DNA from: Vigna angularis
Lineage: Eukaryota > Streptophyta > Magnoliopsida > Fabales > Fabaceae
Length of the DNA stretch: 64,000 bases
Direction: 5' to 3'
Assembly (NCBI RefSeq): GCF_016808095.1
Contig: NC_068974.1
Location: 8,122,001 to 8,186,000, forward strand
Part shown: one piece after another, positions 24,391 through 36,043 of the stretch
Layout: each line of letters opens with the position of its first letter
Position numbering within the stretch: the first letter of the stretch is position 1
The notes under the pieces: generated by a model
The model's input: the letters and a program-made list of their open reading frames with translations, nothing else
What the model was told of the DNA's origin: nothing
The model's database searches: none
Position numbers and translations under genes: made by a program

Positions 24391-25230
24391 TTCTGTTTTT
24401 TCGTTGACCATCATGAATGTTACTTTATTAGGCTTTGAATATTTCCTCAGGCTAGTAATCTATGGTTTTATTATTGGGATCGAACTTTGCAAGGGTTGTT
24501 GATTGTGATTGTTAGAGTGGTTTTGGTATTGCGGTTGGGTTGCATTTAGGTTAAGAACTTACCAGGGTTCAATGATTTAATGACACTGCGAGTTAGTTAA
24601 ATTTTGTGTTCAACTTTTTGAAATTTATTGCGTGAATGCAACTAGATTTATCTTTGCGTGTGGTTTTGGCTATGATTACCGTTTTCCACTTTTACCTCTT
24701 CTTACATAGGTTTCCTCATTATGTTTAATTTCGTTGATCCTTTGTTTTCCCAAACTTGTCTTTCTGGGGTGTTCCAAAACATGTTTCGAACATATATGTG
24801 CTATAATCTGAAACCAAATTTTTATAGAAGAAATTCACAAAATTAAATATACATTAAATTATACTTTGGGTTTTAAAATTTTAGTTACTTTGAATTTGAA
24901 TTAAATTTAACTTCACATTCCAAATACTTTACACACTATGGATTTTAAACTTAGATTCCACTAATTCAATATTCTTAAAATAAAAATTTCTTTCATTTCA
25001 AGTTTTCTTGAATGCTATATACAAATTCTTCTCCGGACTAAATTATAAAAAAGTGCAATTGTGGGTTTAAACTGTTTTTGCAAACTCAATTTTAAAAATT
25101 AAAATCTACAGTGAACAACTTCTGAAGTTTCGCTAAATTTCTACCGTATCTCGTATCTTTGCTTCTCATGATTGGGAAGCATTGGTGAAGATATGCATAA
25201 TTAGTTTTTGATGCATTTCTATCATGCACT

Positions 25231-25411
25231 TGTTGGAGAACAAATAAAATTTCACATCGGATAAAAAAAGAGTTGAACATGAGTTTATATACATATAGAT
25301 ACCTCAATTGGTAAGAGACAGTAGTACTAAAAGCAAATCCGTGAAAGCTTGATCCAAAGCAGACAATATTTTATCAGTATGGAGATATGTGTATATCGAA
25401 CCTCCCCAACA
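25231..25411 (+). mobile_element. TRIM-type short LTR remnant with adjacent PBS-like motif
   Basis: Starts TGTTGGAGAAC, includes TTCACATCGG, AATCCGTGAAAGCTTGA and CAAAGCAGACAATATT, and ends CCCCAACA. GTAGTATCAGA follows at once, one change from the TGGTATCAGA primer-binding sequence. The combination and the length (181 bp) fit terminal-repeat retrotransposons in miniature. The second LTR was not found. Confidence 0.6.
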
Positions 25412-26654
25412 GTAGTATCAGATAATATTAAAATTGTTTCTTTAAATTAAAACTAAGTTCTTGTAAATAATTTTCATCTCTCACATTCATCTTCCTTTCA
25501 AGTAGATAGCACGTTTTATCTTTAAAATGTATTTTAGTTTACTCATTTTATCATTAAAATACAAGCTGGTCTGTACGGACTATGTTACATTTTAAAGATA
25601 ATAATAAATTTATAAAGACCTACTTAAAACAAATAATGAATGTGAAAAAAAAAAAGTAAGACACTTTTAAAGGACTTTTTATTGATATTAAAGGATTAAT
25701 GAAAAAAAATCATTTATCCAAAACTATTATAAAAGCATTACTTAATTATTTGAAAAACATGACATATTTCAATTTAATAAAAATTTTAAATAAATGAGAA
25801 GAAAGTTAATTACGATCTTTACATAGTATTAATGATTATAAATAAATTACACAACTCAATTAAGTCGATTTCACTATTAAAACAAGTCTTAATTATATTT
25901 TAACAATAAATACAAAAAAACCTATTTGAGAATTTAAAAGAATAGATTTTAAATTTGATTTAACATTATAAAACTGACTAATAAATTAAAATTAAAATTC
26001 ATTTATATATTATAAATTAATTTTATTATAAAGAATCATAAAATTTATGATTTATTTTTCTTAGATGATGCTTAATATTTTTATATATCTTGTTTAACAA
26101 AAGTTTATAGATTTTCTTTGTTGATGTAACCTTTTTATCTCTAGTGATAATTAAACTCATACTCTATTCTTTTTAATAATATAAATTGAGTTTTATAATC
26201 AAGGCGAGATCACTGAAAACAAGTTCAGAGGGTTCTCTGAATTATTTGAGTTGTTTCTCATATGAAATAGACACTCTTGTACATATTGCCTTTGTGTTTC
26301 ATTGTTTGAGACATGTACCTTTATCCCTTTTTCTAATGTTTGAAACAAACTCGCTTTCACAGTTATGGATCGATATTACTCGAAATATTTGCTATTAGTT
26401 TATGTACGAAATTCACATTAAATTCTTTATACTATTTGGTACGTGTTTGCGAAGAATTTAATAACATGATGAAGTACTATCTCCGCGTTTGACATAAAAA
26501 ACGGAATTCTCATAAGCTACTTGTAACAGCTTCCATAGTTTCATTGGACAGGTCGCACAAGCAAACATGCCATAAGTACTTTTAAATTTGGATGTTGTTA
26601 GGAGTTATATTTAGTGCTAAAAAGTCACGTGATGAAATTTCACGAAAACAAAAC

Positions 26655-26757
<103 letters not shown>

Positions 26758-26837
26758 CAAACTTTTCTAAGTTTTCACTTTTAAAAAAAATATAAATAAG
26801 AAATTTGTAATTAAAGTTTCATGCTTTATTTCTATTT

Positions 26838-27472
26838 CACTACTGTAAAAACGTATATTTTTGACGTAATATTATCGAAGGACAATCATTCGTCGGTTAT
26901 CGACAGATTTATCAACAGAATAGGAATTGATTACTTATCGACGAGTTATAGTCGCCGATGATGACGTTTGAAACTTATCCATAGATATATTCACCGATAA
27001 TGTTGTCGGTAAATGAAAAGAGTCATTACCGAAGGACTGTGACCGACGGTATATGTTTCAAGTTTATGAAATAAAAAATTATGTTTCTCTACTCTTAATT
27101 TCATTTTCGCAAAAATCATTCCCCTACTTCTCTCTTTCCTAATCTCGTCCTCCCTTTGAATCACTAGTGCTACCTCTGCTCCAACCACCATTGCCATTTG
27201 GTCTACCCTAACCTCGATTGTTGTTGAAGTCCGCCATTCCTCAACCTCAATTGCGATTCAACCCTTACTCAACCCCTTTTTTTTCATTGCGCGTCACTCA
27301 TGGAACGTCGGTGTCGTGAGCGAGGTGGTGGTTCACGTGATAGTTGGTGGGTGGTCGACCATGCGTGACAAGGCTGCCATTATCGCGGCGAAGGCTATTA
27401 TCGAGGTCTGCTAGAGGTAAGTCTATGTTTAGTTTTTTTTTCTTTTCATTTATAGTAAAGGTAGAAGAAGTA
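26838..27472 (+). mobile_element. Left end of a third CACTA element with exon-like segment
   Basis: Starts CACTACTGTAAAAACG, close to the right-end sequence of the 11.1-14.9 kb CACTA (CACTACTGGAAAAACG). TATCGAAGGAC, ACCGATAATGTTGTCGGTAA and TTACCGAAGGAC..GACCGACGG subterminal repeats follow. About 27060-27420 looks like a pyrimidine-rich leader and first exon ending at a strong donor (GAGGTAAGT, 27415-27423). The matching right end was not found. The Athila element and its 143-bp duplication interrupt the sequence, and 43557-44403 may be its continuation. Confidence 0.65.
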
Positions 27473-27615
27473 AATTAGACATGCAATTGGTGCAAGCGTA
27501 GGTGGTGTTTTGATTTGAATTGTTGTTTTGAATTTTAATTGGACTACATTACTTGTGATATTGAGAATTATGTATTTTAGTCAAGTGTTATTGGATTGAA
27601 ACTGTGTGTAGGGGG
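27473..27615 (+). repeat. 143-bp direct duplication flanking the Athila element, left copy
   Basis: This segment begins AATTAGACATGCAATTGG and ends GTGTGTAGGGGG. It recurs in the same orientation at 43414-43556 with seven substitutions and no length change. The two copies abut the two outer ends of the Athila element, with two extra bases (AA) on the left. Confidence 0.93.
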
Positions 27616-27859
27616 AATGGTAACGATTGAATTTACCGTTATCTATGATGCAATTTTGATACTAAATTAACCCTTTTTGACTTTGAAGCTTGCTTAAAAT
27701 CTTGTTTTAGTTGAATTTTTTGGATAAGTGAATAGAAGTTATACTTAATGATTTTTATCACTAATTTCCTCAATTTTGTAGGTTATTGGTATGTTTTGGA
27801 AGATGAGTAAGTATCAAGGACTTGGAACCTAGGAGGGACAACAAAGGCACCAGGAAAGA

Positions 27860-28170
27860 AGGCTGAAGAAGGCGTAGGGCGTCTGGTTGCCCTTTTCTGG
27901 AGCCTTGGGCGCTAGTTTTCACGCCACCACGTATGGTTGCTCTCTTTAGGGGTCCTCAGCGTGGGAAGTCTCGGAAGGGCGCCTGCTTTCCCATATTTAG
28001 GGCACTGAGCGCCACTCATCTCGTAAGCACGCCTGGGCGCCCTCTCTTGGGGCGCTGAGCGCCAGCCAACCACACCGTAGGACGCCTGGTTTCCCTCAAC
28101 CATGGGATTGTGGGCCAGTCTCTTTGCAGTTGCGCCTGGTTGCCCTTAGTTAGGGCGCTGAGCGCCAACG
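27860..28170 (+). repeat. Degenerate GC-rich repeats with GGGCGCTGAGCGCC palindrome
   Basis: About four diverged units of 60-80 bp, each with a form of GCGCCTGGTTGCCCT...GGGCGCTGAGCGCC, lie in the Athila 5' LTR. Only one unit remains in the 3' LTR (about 42505-42550). Local GC is far above the surroundings. Confidence 0.75.
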
Positions 28171-28555
28171 AAGATTGCCCATGATCCATTTTTGATCGCT
28201 TTAAGGACTTGCATGCCCTAGGGTTCATATCTTTTGACGTCTGAAGCTCAGAAACACACTTTTCGACCCTTTGAAGGCAGATTTGACATGCGAGAGCTAT
28301 CCTCTTCTCTTTCTAGGGTTTTTATCTCATTCTTCCATCATTATACATCTAGATTCTCCATGACAATGGAGAACTAAACTCATTTGTTGTTGGGGAAGAT
28401 GTAACCTCTAAACTTTCATGTATTTGAATATGTTTTGAATTATTTTATGCTTCTTTCATTAATTGTTAGAGATTTTCTCCTTTACTCAATGCTTGTTATG
28501 TTTTGATCACTCATAGCATGATGTATGGCTTTCTTTATTATTGGGAAATACCTAG

Positions 28556-29995
28556 TGTTGAGATTGTTGATAGGGGGAGCACTGGTTTAGTTGAACCCAC
28601 AATCTCAGTAATATCGGAGTTTTTGATGATGACAACGCATAATTAATAACACATGTGTATTATGTGTTACATGTTCTATGCTTACATATTATATGCGTAC
28701 ATGAGAACATGATTGTGTTGTTGTTGTGTTGTTCATTGCATTTCACTATGGTATATATGTGATTTTATACATGAATGCATGACACATATTTCTGGATGAG
28801 AAAAACCACAAGCACTAATGTTGAATTTTAATTGTGTGGCAAAACAACAATTTTAAGTTGATTTCATTATGGGGTGAGTCGATTAAAACTTGTGTCATTG
28901 CACAAACCTTTTTCAAATTTTCAAAGTGTGCTGTGAGATTTTTCAAAGAGAAAGTTTTTCAAAACTATGATTTACATTGTTACACAGTCGATTATATGAG
29001 TGTTGCATTCGACTAAGTCTGTTACTGTTTTGAAATTCTATTAATGCTTTGAAATTCTGTTAATTCTTGATATAACTGTCTAACGGTAATATTTTTAAAT
29101 ATGTTGACCAAACATTAAATGTCATTCGACTACATGAATTGCGAATTCAATTAATTTCTTTGACTGTTGTTAACTACTATAACAAAATTGTTATATTCGA
29201 CTGCATTAGTAGCTTAGTCGATTAAAATGCGTCAGAGATGTGTGATACTATAAATTGACGCAAATTTGATTTCTATAAGAACTTTTGTCAATCTAACAGT
29301 TTTTGTGATATTTTTCAGAAAGTGCTATCTTGCAGAAAGAGGAAAAGAGCTCCAAGAATCAAGAAGTGACCGTGGTGATCATCTCCTTGTGATTTCTTGA
29401 AGAACAAGTTTGTTGTGTATTCAAACGGCTGATCAATTCTGCACATTTGGGTGTAAGTGCGAGATCAGAGTCTACAATCTTGTGAAGATTGGATTGAGGT
29501 TCCCTATTGTGACTACACGAAGAAGAGCGTGCGACGTTCTTCACTTTGAGAGGTGTCTCAAAGGGTTTAGATAGCAGGAGATGGGATTCTTGCTGCTGGT
29601 CTAGTTATTGTACTGCCTATATTTGATTAGAGGGTTAGAGATGTGTTTTATATTTTTGACATGAGGTCTCTATAAAAGCCTTGATGTAAAAACCTTGATC
29701 ATTATAGTGCATTTGCTTCCCGTGGTTGGAAGGACACTGGATGTAAGCAGGTTGGTCGAACCAGTAAAAAAAGTAGTGTTTGAATTTTCTGATCCCTAGT
29801 CTTTTACTTTTAATCGAATTTACTCTATACTTATTCGATTAAGTTTCCGCTGCATTAGTAAGTCTTTTACCTTGTGTTTCAAGAAAGCTTTAGAGGTATC
29901 ACCTTTTGCGAAAAAGATTTTAAAAGACTTTGTTTTTAAGTTCCACTAATTCACCCCTCTCTTGGTGTGAGAAATTGAGCCATTCTATTTTAACA
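28556..29995 (+). mobile_element. Solo LTR, 1.44 kb, copy 1
   Basis: Starts TGTTGAGATTGTTGATAGGG and ends CTATTTTAACA. It is co-linear with 60619-62056 (start, end and length within 2 bp). The homologous 3' LTR of the Athila element lacks it: GGGAAATACCTAGGAACCAGG near 42925-42945 is the empty site. Flanks CCTAG (28551-28555) and TCTAT (29996-30000) agree only partly, as expected of an aged duplication. Contains several GTCGATTAAA motifs. No internal region or second LTR. Confidence 0.85.
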
Positions 29996-30498
29996 TCTAT
30001 GAACCAGGATCTGGAGAATTTCACCCAAATGGACTATTGCCTAGACATAGGGATAGAACGTTTGGTTGTCTTAAGCTTCTTTTTGTAATGCAGAATTGAT
30101 TATTAGGGATGCAAGACATTGTGGTCTAATAATTTAGGATAGGCTTTTTACACCGAGACATCGTGTTCTAAGTAATTTAGAGAGTGACATTAACAATTTA
30201 ATGAAGAAGATAAATTCTTATATGAATGAAAGTAAGGACGATGAAATCTAAACCCCAACAACATTATCATCTCATATGATCAACATCATCCATTCACTCT
30301 TGTGTTTAGCCTCAATTGATCAAATTTTACATTCAAGTTTTTGCAATTTAAATCATTAGAACCGTTCTTTAGTCTTAAATAGTTAAGATATTACTTGATT
30401 GTTTAGGAACACGAGTCTCTTGGGAAACGATACTTGGTCTTACCATTTTATATTACTTGATACGATTTGGTACACTTGCCAATGAGTTAACAATTTTT

Positions 30499-30516
30499 TG
30501 GCACCGTTGCCGGGGA
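30499..30516 (+). promoter_or_regulatory. Athila primer-binding site (Asp-tRNA type)
   Basis: TGGCACCGTTGCCGGGGA lies 17 bases after the 5' LTR. It differs by one base from the TGGCGCCGTTGCCGGGGA that Athila/Calypso elements use, complementary to the 3' end of tRNA-Asp. An offset from the LTR is normal for this group. Confidence 0.9.
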
Positions 30517-30831
30517 CTCGTGGTCATACTATACTTTTGTGTGATTCTGAAGTTGTTTAGAATTTTTTCTTTATTTTACTGTTTTTCAATTTTTGTGAAT
30601 TTTTTATTTTTTATTTTTTTTGTTTGGGCTAATATGGTGCTCTAGTGCAGTGTTCTTTAGTGTATGTAGGACAAGATTCGCACTAGGAGCATAAAATTAT
30701 TTGAACCTCTTCTTACAGGTCTGTAAAATAGTAGACAAAGAAGGTAGAAAAGGGTTTCCAGAGAACTCTTTCCCTTTCTTGAGACTCTTCAACAGCCATT
30801 CACATCAATATCTGACCAGGAAACAGAAGAG

Positions 30832-32126
30832 ATGACAGACAATCAGAATGGTAGACGTACCCTGGCAAATTATGCAGTAGTCACTAGACCTCTTCATTTT
30901 AATAGTATTGTTAGACCGGGGGTAAATGCAGCAAACATGGAGATGAAGACTGCTCTCATTCATCTGGTGAAGAGCAATCAATTCAATGGATTGACTCATG
31001 AAAATCCATACGAGCATCTGACCACGTTCAATGAAATATGCAATACAGTGAAGATTAATGGTGTGCCAAATGAGGCTATTAGACTTAACTTGTTCCCTTT
31101 CTCTTTAGGAGGCAATGCTAAGATGTGACTTAATTCATTTCCAGAGAATAGCTTCACTAAGTGAGAAAATGTGATGGCAAAATTTCTGAATAAATATTTT
31201 CCTCAGTCTAAGGTAAATAGAGGAAAACAAGAAATTTCTTCTTTTAGACAGGGCATGGACGAAACTCTAGGTCAAGCATGTGATAGATTCAAAGGTTTAT
31301 TATGGAAGACGCCCACACATGGCTTTGATGAACCCACAATGGTCATTCTTTTCCTTGGAGGACTGAGTTCACAGACTAAATTGATTGAAAGGTGCATGCT
31401 GGATGTTGGATGCCTCAGTTGGAGGTAATATCAAGTGCATGACTCCAAAGGAAGCTTACGAGTTGATGGAAAATATGGCCGCCAAGGATAATGAGATGCA
31501 TAATGAAAGGGCTCAATTTCAACCAAAAGGAGTTCTATAATTACAATCTCAAGATGCTCTGTTAGCTCAGAACAAAATAATGACTCAACAATTGGAGACT
31601 AATGAAGAAAATCTCTCAAGTGCCTCAAGAATTGCAGAGTGTTTCTCAAGCTCAACATCAACTTTGTGAGCTATGTGGTGGAGATCATATCAATGGACAA
31701 TGTGCCATGCAAGCTATTACCCAAGAAGAAGTCAATTTTATGGGTAATCAAGGCCACCCAGGTAACTACAACCAATGGTGGAAACCTCACCCAATCATGG
31801 GTCAAGGGTAAGTTGGGCAATTCAATAAACCACCATAGTAGCAATGACAACAGCAACGCTCATTATTTGATAGAATTGCAAAGCTAAAGGAGACACTCCA
31901 ACAATTCATGCAAGTGTCTATCTTCAATCATAAAAGCACTGAAGCTGCCATAAGGAATTTGGAGATACAAGGTGGCCAACTGGCTAAGAAGTTGGAGGAT
32001 AAGTTTGAGAAACATTTTGGGGCTAATACTGAAGTTAAACCTAAGGAGAATTGTAATGCCATTATGACTAGAAGTGGCAAGATGTTAGATGAGAGAAAAG
32101 TCAGAGAAAAGAGAAAGATGAGTTGA
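30832..32126 (+). pseudogene. Athila gag, broken
   Basis: Begins MTDNQNGRRTLANYAV and contains the plant retrotransposon capsid signature: FNSIVRPGVNAAN, QFNGLTHENPYEHL, RLNLFPFSLGGNA (30832-31126) and KFLNKYFPQSK, SSFRQGMDETLGQACDRFK (31171-31425). A zinc knuckle CELCGGDHINGQC lies at about 31665-31703. The tail carries CNAIMTRSGK (about 32060). At least two expected Trp codons are TGA stops (near 31127 and 31163), and frames shift after 31428. Gag would form the virus-like particle. This copy cannot make it intact. Confidence 0.88.
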
Positions 32127-32368
32127 ATGAAAAAGAAGAGATGAATGGAGAGAGAAAATAAGAGGATGAGAAAAAGAAAGAAAAAAAGAATGAAGAGGTT
32201 GAGGTAAAAGAAAATGAGAGAGCGAGAGAAAGAGGAAAAGCAATTGCGAAGCCCCTTCTTTATCCTAAAGTACATTCAAGGAAAGAAAAATAAAAGCAAT
32301 TTGAGCGTTTCATGGAAATTTTCAAGAAATTGGAGATTAACATACCATTCTCTGAAGCACTTTAACAA

Positions 32369-33601
32369 ATGCCTTCATATGCTAAATTTTTGAAGGAACT
32401 TCTTACGAAAAAGAGGAAATACATTAAAGAAGAAACCATTGAAATACAGGGAAATTGTAGTGCTATCATACAAAAACTCTTACCTCCTAAGTTTAAAGAT
32501 CCCGGTAGTTTCACCATTTTGTGCACCATAGGAAAGTTAGCCGTTAGAAGGGCGTTGATTGATTTGGGAGCTAACATCAACTTGATGTCTCTCTCCATGT
32601 TCAAAAAGATTGGAGGTTTGGAACTTAAGCCTACTCTTATGACTCTCCAATTAGTAGATAGATCCCTTAAATATCCTCATGGGGTGGTTGAAGATGTGCT
32701 TGTTAAAGTGGATAAATTTCTATTTTTTGTGGATTTTGTCATCATGGAGATGGAGGAAGATGTGGATGTGCCTCTCATTCTTGGGATACCATTTATGAAG
32801 ACTACCAGAGTTTTAATTGATGTGGAGAATGGCAAACTAAAGGTAAGAGTACAAGATGAAGAGGTGAATTTTGATGTGTTTGAAGCTATGTCTCACCCAA
32901 ATGATGATAAGGCATGTTTTCATTTTGACACACTTGATGAAGTATGTATGATTCAAGAGAAGTTGGTATGTGTTTCTTCTCCTTTGGAGAAAACCCTTAT
33001 TGATGCTTGTGAAGCCTTGAATGACGAGGAAGAGAAATTAATTGATGAGTGTTTGATTGACTTAGATGTGCTAAAAGAAATTCCTTTTCAAGAGGAAAAA
33101 ATGGAAGCTTTCAATGCCCAGGAAAAAGTCAAGGAAACTAAACTTGAGTTGAAGATGTTACCAACACACTTGAAGTATGTTTTCTTAGAGGAAGGTGGAA
33201 ACAAACCTGTCATTATCAACAATTCTCTATCGTCCAAGGAAGAAGAAAAGTTGGTTGCAGTATTAAAAACCAATAAAGGAGCCATTGGATGGTCAATTTC
33301 TAATCTTAAAGGCATAAGCCCTACTTCTTGCATGCATAAGATATTCATGGAAGATGACTTTAAACTAGTTGCTCAACCACAAAGAAGACTGAACCCTGTG
33401 ATGAAGGAGGAAGTTAGAAAAAAAGTTCTGAAGCTTCTGGAGGCTGGTATTATATATCCCATTTCTGATAGTGCATGGGTAAGCCAGTGCTGGTGGTGCC
33501 AAAGAAAGGTGGGATGCCATTTATTTATAATGAAAAGAATGAGCTCATACCTACTAGGACAGTTACTGGTTGGAGAATGTGTATTGATTACAGAAAGTTG
33601 A
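32369..33601 (+). pseudogene. Athila protease and N-terminal reverse transcriptase, frameshifted
   Basis: A 410-codon frame starts at MPSYAKFLKELLTKK, a segment that precedes protease in Athila polyproteins. The aspartic protease is at about residues 50-165, with ALIDLGANINLMSLS replacing the usual DTG/DSG-like triad by DLG, normal in this lineage, and LILGIPFMKT later. From about residue 330 the palm region of reverse transcriptase begins (PQRRLNPVMKEEVRKKVLKL). Around 33480 the frame shifts, so the last 45 residues here are out of frame and RT continues in the next frame. An acidic Glu/Asp-rich linker separates the two domains. Confidence 0.88.
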
Positions 33602-34644
33602 ATAAGGCCACAAGGAAGGATGAATTTCCCCTTCCTTTCATGGATCAGATGTTGGAGAGATTAGCATGTCAAGCTTTCTATTGCTTTCTAGATGGTTATT
33701 CAGGATACAACCAAATTGTGGTGGATCTAAAAGACCAGGAAAAGACGACATTTACTTTCCCATTTGGTATTTTTTCTTATAGAAAAATGCCATTTGGATT
33801 ATGCAATGCTCCAGCCACATTTCAAACATGTATGCAGGAAATCTTTGCGGATTTGATAGAAAAATGCATTGAAGTCTTCATGGATGATTTTTCGGTATTT
33901 GGTGATTCTTTCCAATTATGCTTGTCTAACTTGGATATTGTTCTCAAAAGATGCATTTAGACAAACCTTATTCTCAACTGGGAAAAATGCCACTTCATGG
34001 TAATTGAAGGTATTATTATGGGTCACAAGGTCTCTTCCAAGGGAATTGAGGTTGACAAAGCTAAAGTGGAAGTCATTGAAAAACTTCCACCACCAACAAA
34101 TGTGAAAGGAATCAAAAGCTTTTTGGGGCATGCAGGTGTTTATAGAAGATTCATCAAAGACTTCTCCAAGATTGGTAAACCTTTAAGCAATCTCCTTGTC
34201 AAAGACACACCTTTTGAGATGAATGAAGAATGTCTTAAGGCCTTTGAAATCTTGAAGTCTAAGCTAATCTCTGCTCTGGTAATTGTACCTCTAAATTGGA
34301 ATCAAGATTTTGAGCTAATGTGTGATGCTAGTGATTATGCCATAGGTGTTGTCCTTGGCAAAAGAAGAGAGAAGGTTTTCCACACCATTTTCTATGCAAG
34401 CAAAGTTTTGAATGGGGGCCAATTGAACTATGCCACCACAGAAAAGGAATTCCTTGCCATAGTGTACGCCTTAGAGAAATTTAGGACCTATCTCATTGGG
34501 TCTAAGGTGATCATATACACGGATCATGCGGCCATCAAGTATTTGTTAACCAAGCCTGATTCTAAACTGCGCTTGGTTAAATGGGTACTTTTGTTGCAAG
34601 AGTTCGATGTAGAAATCTGTGACAAGAAAGGAAGTGAGAATTGA
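33475..34644 (+). pseudogene. Athila reverse transcriptase and RNase H, broken
   Basis: RT motifs in order: VLVVPKKGGM, WRMCIDYRKLNKAT, FCFLDGYSGYNQ-like (YCFLDGYSGYNQ), MPFGLCNAPATF and the catalytic FMDDF (about 33877-33891). A TAG stop at 33958 interrupts it. The frame resumes with thumb and connection sequence ([18 protein letters not shown], about 34117). RNase H follows, with [17 protein letters not shown] (about 34309), [17 protein letters not shown] and [11 protein letters not shown]. The frame is lost at about 34642. FMDD for YMDD is common in Athila. Reverse transcription by this copy is impossible as it stands. Confidence 0.9.
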
Positions 34645-34868
34645 ATTGCAATCATTTATCCCGGCTCATCAATGATGAAGTTACAAGCAAGGAAAAAGAG
34701 ATCAAGGAATCCTTTTTAGATGAGGCCCTCTTGCATATTCAACAGAGACCACGGTTTGCTGACATGGCTAATTTTAAAGCTGCAGAAGTAATCCTAGAAG
34801 ATTTTAAATGGTAACAGAAGAAGAAGTTTTTGCATGATGCAAAGTAGTTTATTTGGGATGATTCTTTC

Positions 34869-36043
34869 TTGTTCAAGATTGGAGCTGACAACCTCTTGAG
34901 ACGTTGTGTTACTAATGAAGAAGCAGTAGGAACTCTTTGGCATTGTCATAATTCACCTTATAGGGACACTTTAATGGAGAAAGAACAACTGCAAAAGTTC
35001 TTCAGTCTAGATTTTATTGGCGTACCTTTTTCAAGGATGCTCACAATCATGCTAGAAACTGTGATAAGTGTCAAAGAATTGGGAGCATCTCAAGAAGACA
35101 TGAAATGCCATTGCAGGCCATTCTGGAGGTTGAAGTCTTTGATTGTTGGGGTATAGACTTTGTTGGTCCTTTTCCACCTTCTTTTAACAATGAGTATATC
35201 TTGGTGGCGGTGGATTATGTGAGTAAATGGGTGGAAGCAGTTGCCTGTCCTAAGAATGATGCTAATATCATCATTAAATTTTTGAAAAGGATAATTTTTG
35301 CTCGGTTTGGAGTTCCTAGAGTTCTTATTAGTGATGGAGGATCTCATTTTTGTAATGCTCAGCTTGTAAAAGTGCTCAGGCATTATGGAGTGAGGCATAA
35401 GGTGGCTTCACCTTATCATCCACAAACAAATGGGCAAGCTGAAGTTTCTAATAGGGAGATAAAGAAGATTCTTGAGAAGACAGTTGCTTCATCAAGGAAG
35501 GATTGGTCTGAGAAGCTAGATGATGCTCTTTGGGCATACATGACTGCAATGGATACGACTATAGGACTATCTCCTTTCCAGTTAGTCTATTGGAAAACAT
35601 GTCATGTGCTAGTGGAGATGGAACATCGAACTTATTGGGCTTTAAAGTTCTTGAATTTTGATCCCTTGGAGACTGCTGATAAGAGGAGAAGACAACTTTT
35701 GGAGCTTGAAGAGATGCACTTGCATGCTTATGATTCTTCTAAGAATTACAAAGAAAGAGTTAAGTTCAATCATGATAGGAAGTTGGTGAAGAAAGTCTTT
35801 CATCCAGGTCAACAGGTGTTATTGTTCAACTCTCGCCTTAAGGTCTTCCCTGGGAAATTAAAATCCAAGTGTTCTGGGCCTTTCATAGTTAAGGATGTCA
35901 AACTTCATGGTGCAATTGAGTTGATGGATCCATCTGCTGACGATGCACAAAGAAGTTGGGTGGTTAATGGGCAACGCCTCAAGCATTACTTTGGTGGTGA
36001 GGTTGAATGCCTTGCCATAATCATTGAGCTGGTTGACCCTTGA
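34869..36043 (+). pseudogene. Athila integrase, frameshifted between zinc finger and core
   Basis: The first frame (34869-35156) has GADNLLRRCV and WHCHNSP, half of the HHCC finger. The overlapping frame (35105-36043) carries the catalytic core. Asp of GIDFVGPF is residue 18, Asp of LISDGGSHF is residue 77 and Glu of NGQAEVSNRE is residue 113, so the D-x-35-E spacing is kept. The GPY/F-like C-terminal domain includes GQQVLLFNSRLKVFPGKLKSKCSGPF, in two pieces each recognisable. The core frame ends LVDP as in Athila relatives. There is no chromodomain. One frameshift and the loss of part of the finger inactivate it. Confidence 0.9.

Larger units (their letters stand above)
27618..30481 (+). repeat. 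Athila 5' LTR, interrupted by a solo LTR
   Basis: Begins TGGTAACGATTGAATTTACC and ends TACACTTGCCA. Excluding the solo LTR and its target duplication it is about 1.42 kb. It aligns with the 3' LTR at 42309-43413 in three blocks (27618-27786, 28095-28555, 29996-30481). The segment about 27790-28090, with GC-rich GGGCGCTGAGCGCC repeats, is largely missing from the 3' copy. Confidence 0.85.

Noticed and set aside
32369..36043. Treating the Athila pol as functional because long frames exist
   Set aside because: Stops at 33958 and about 34642 and frameshifts near 33480 and 35105-35156 break every enzyme.
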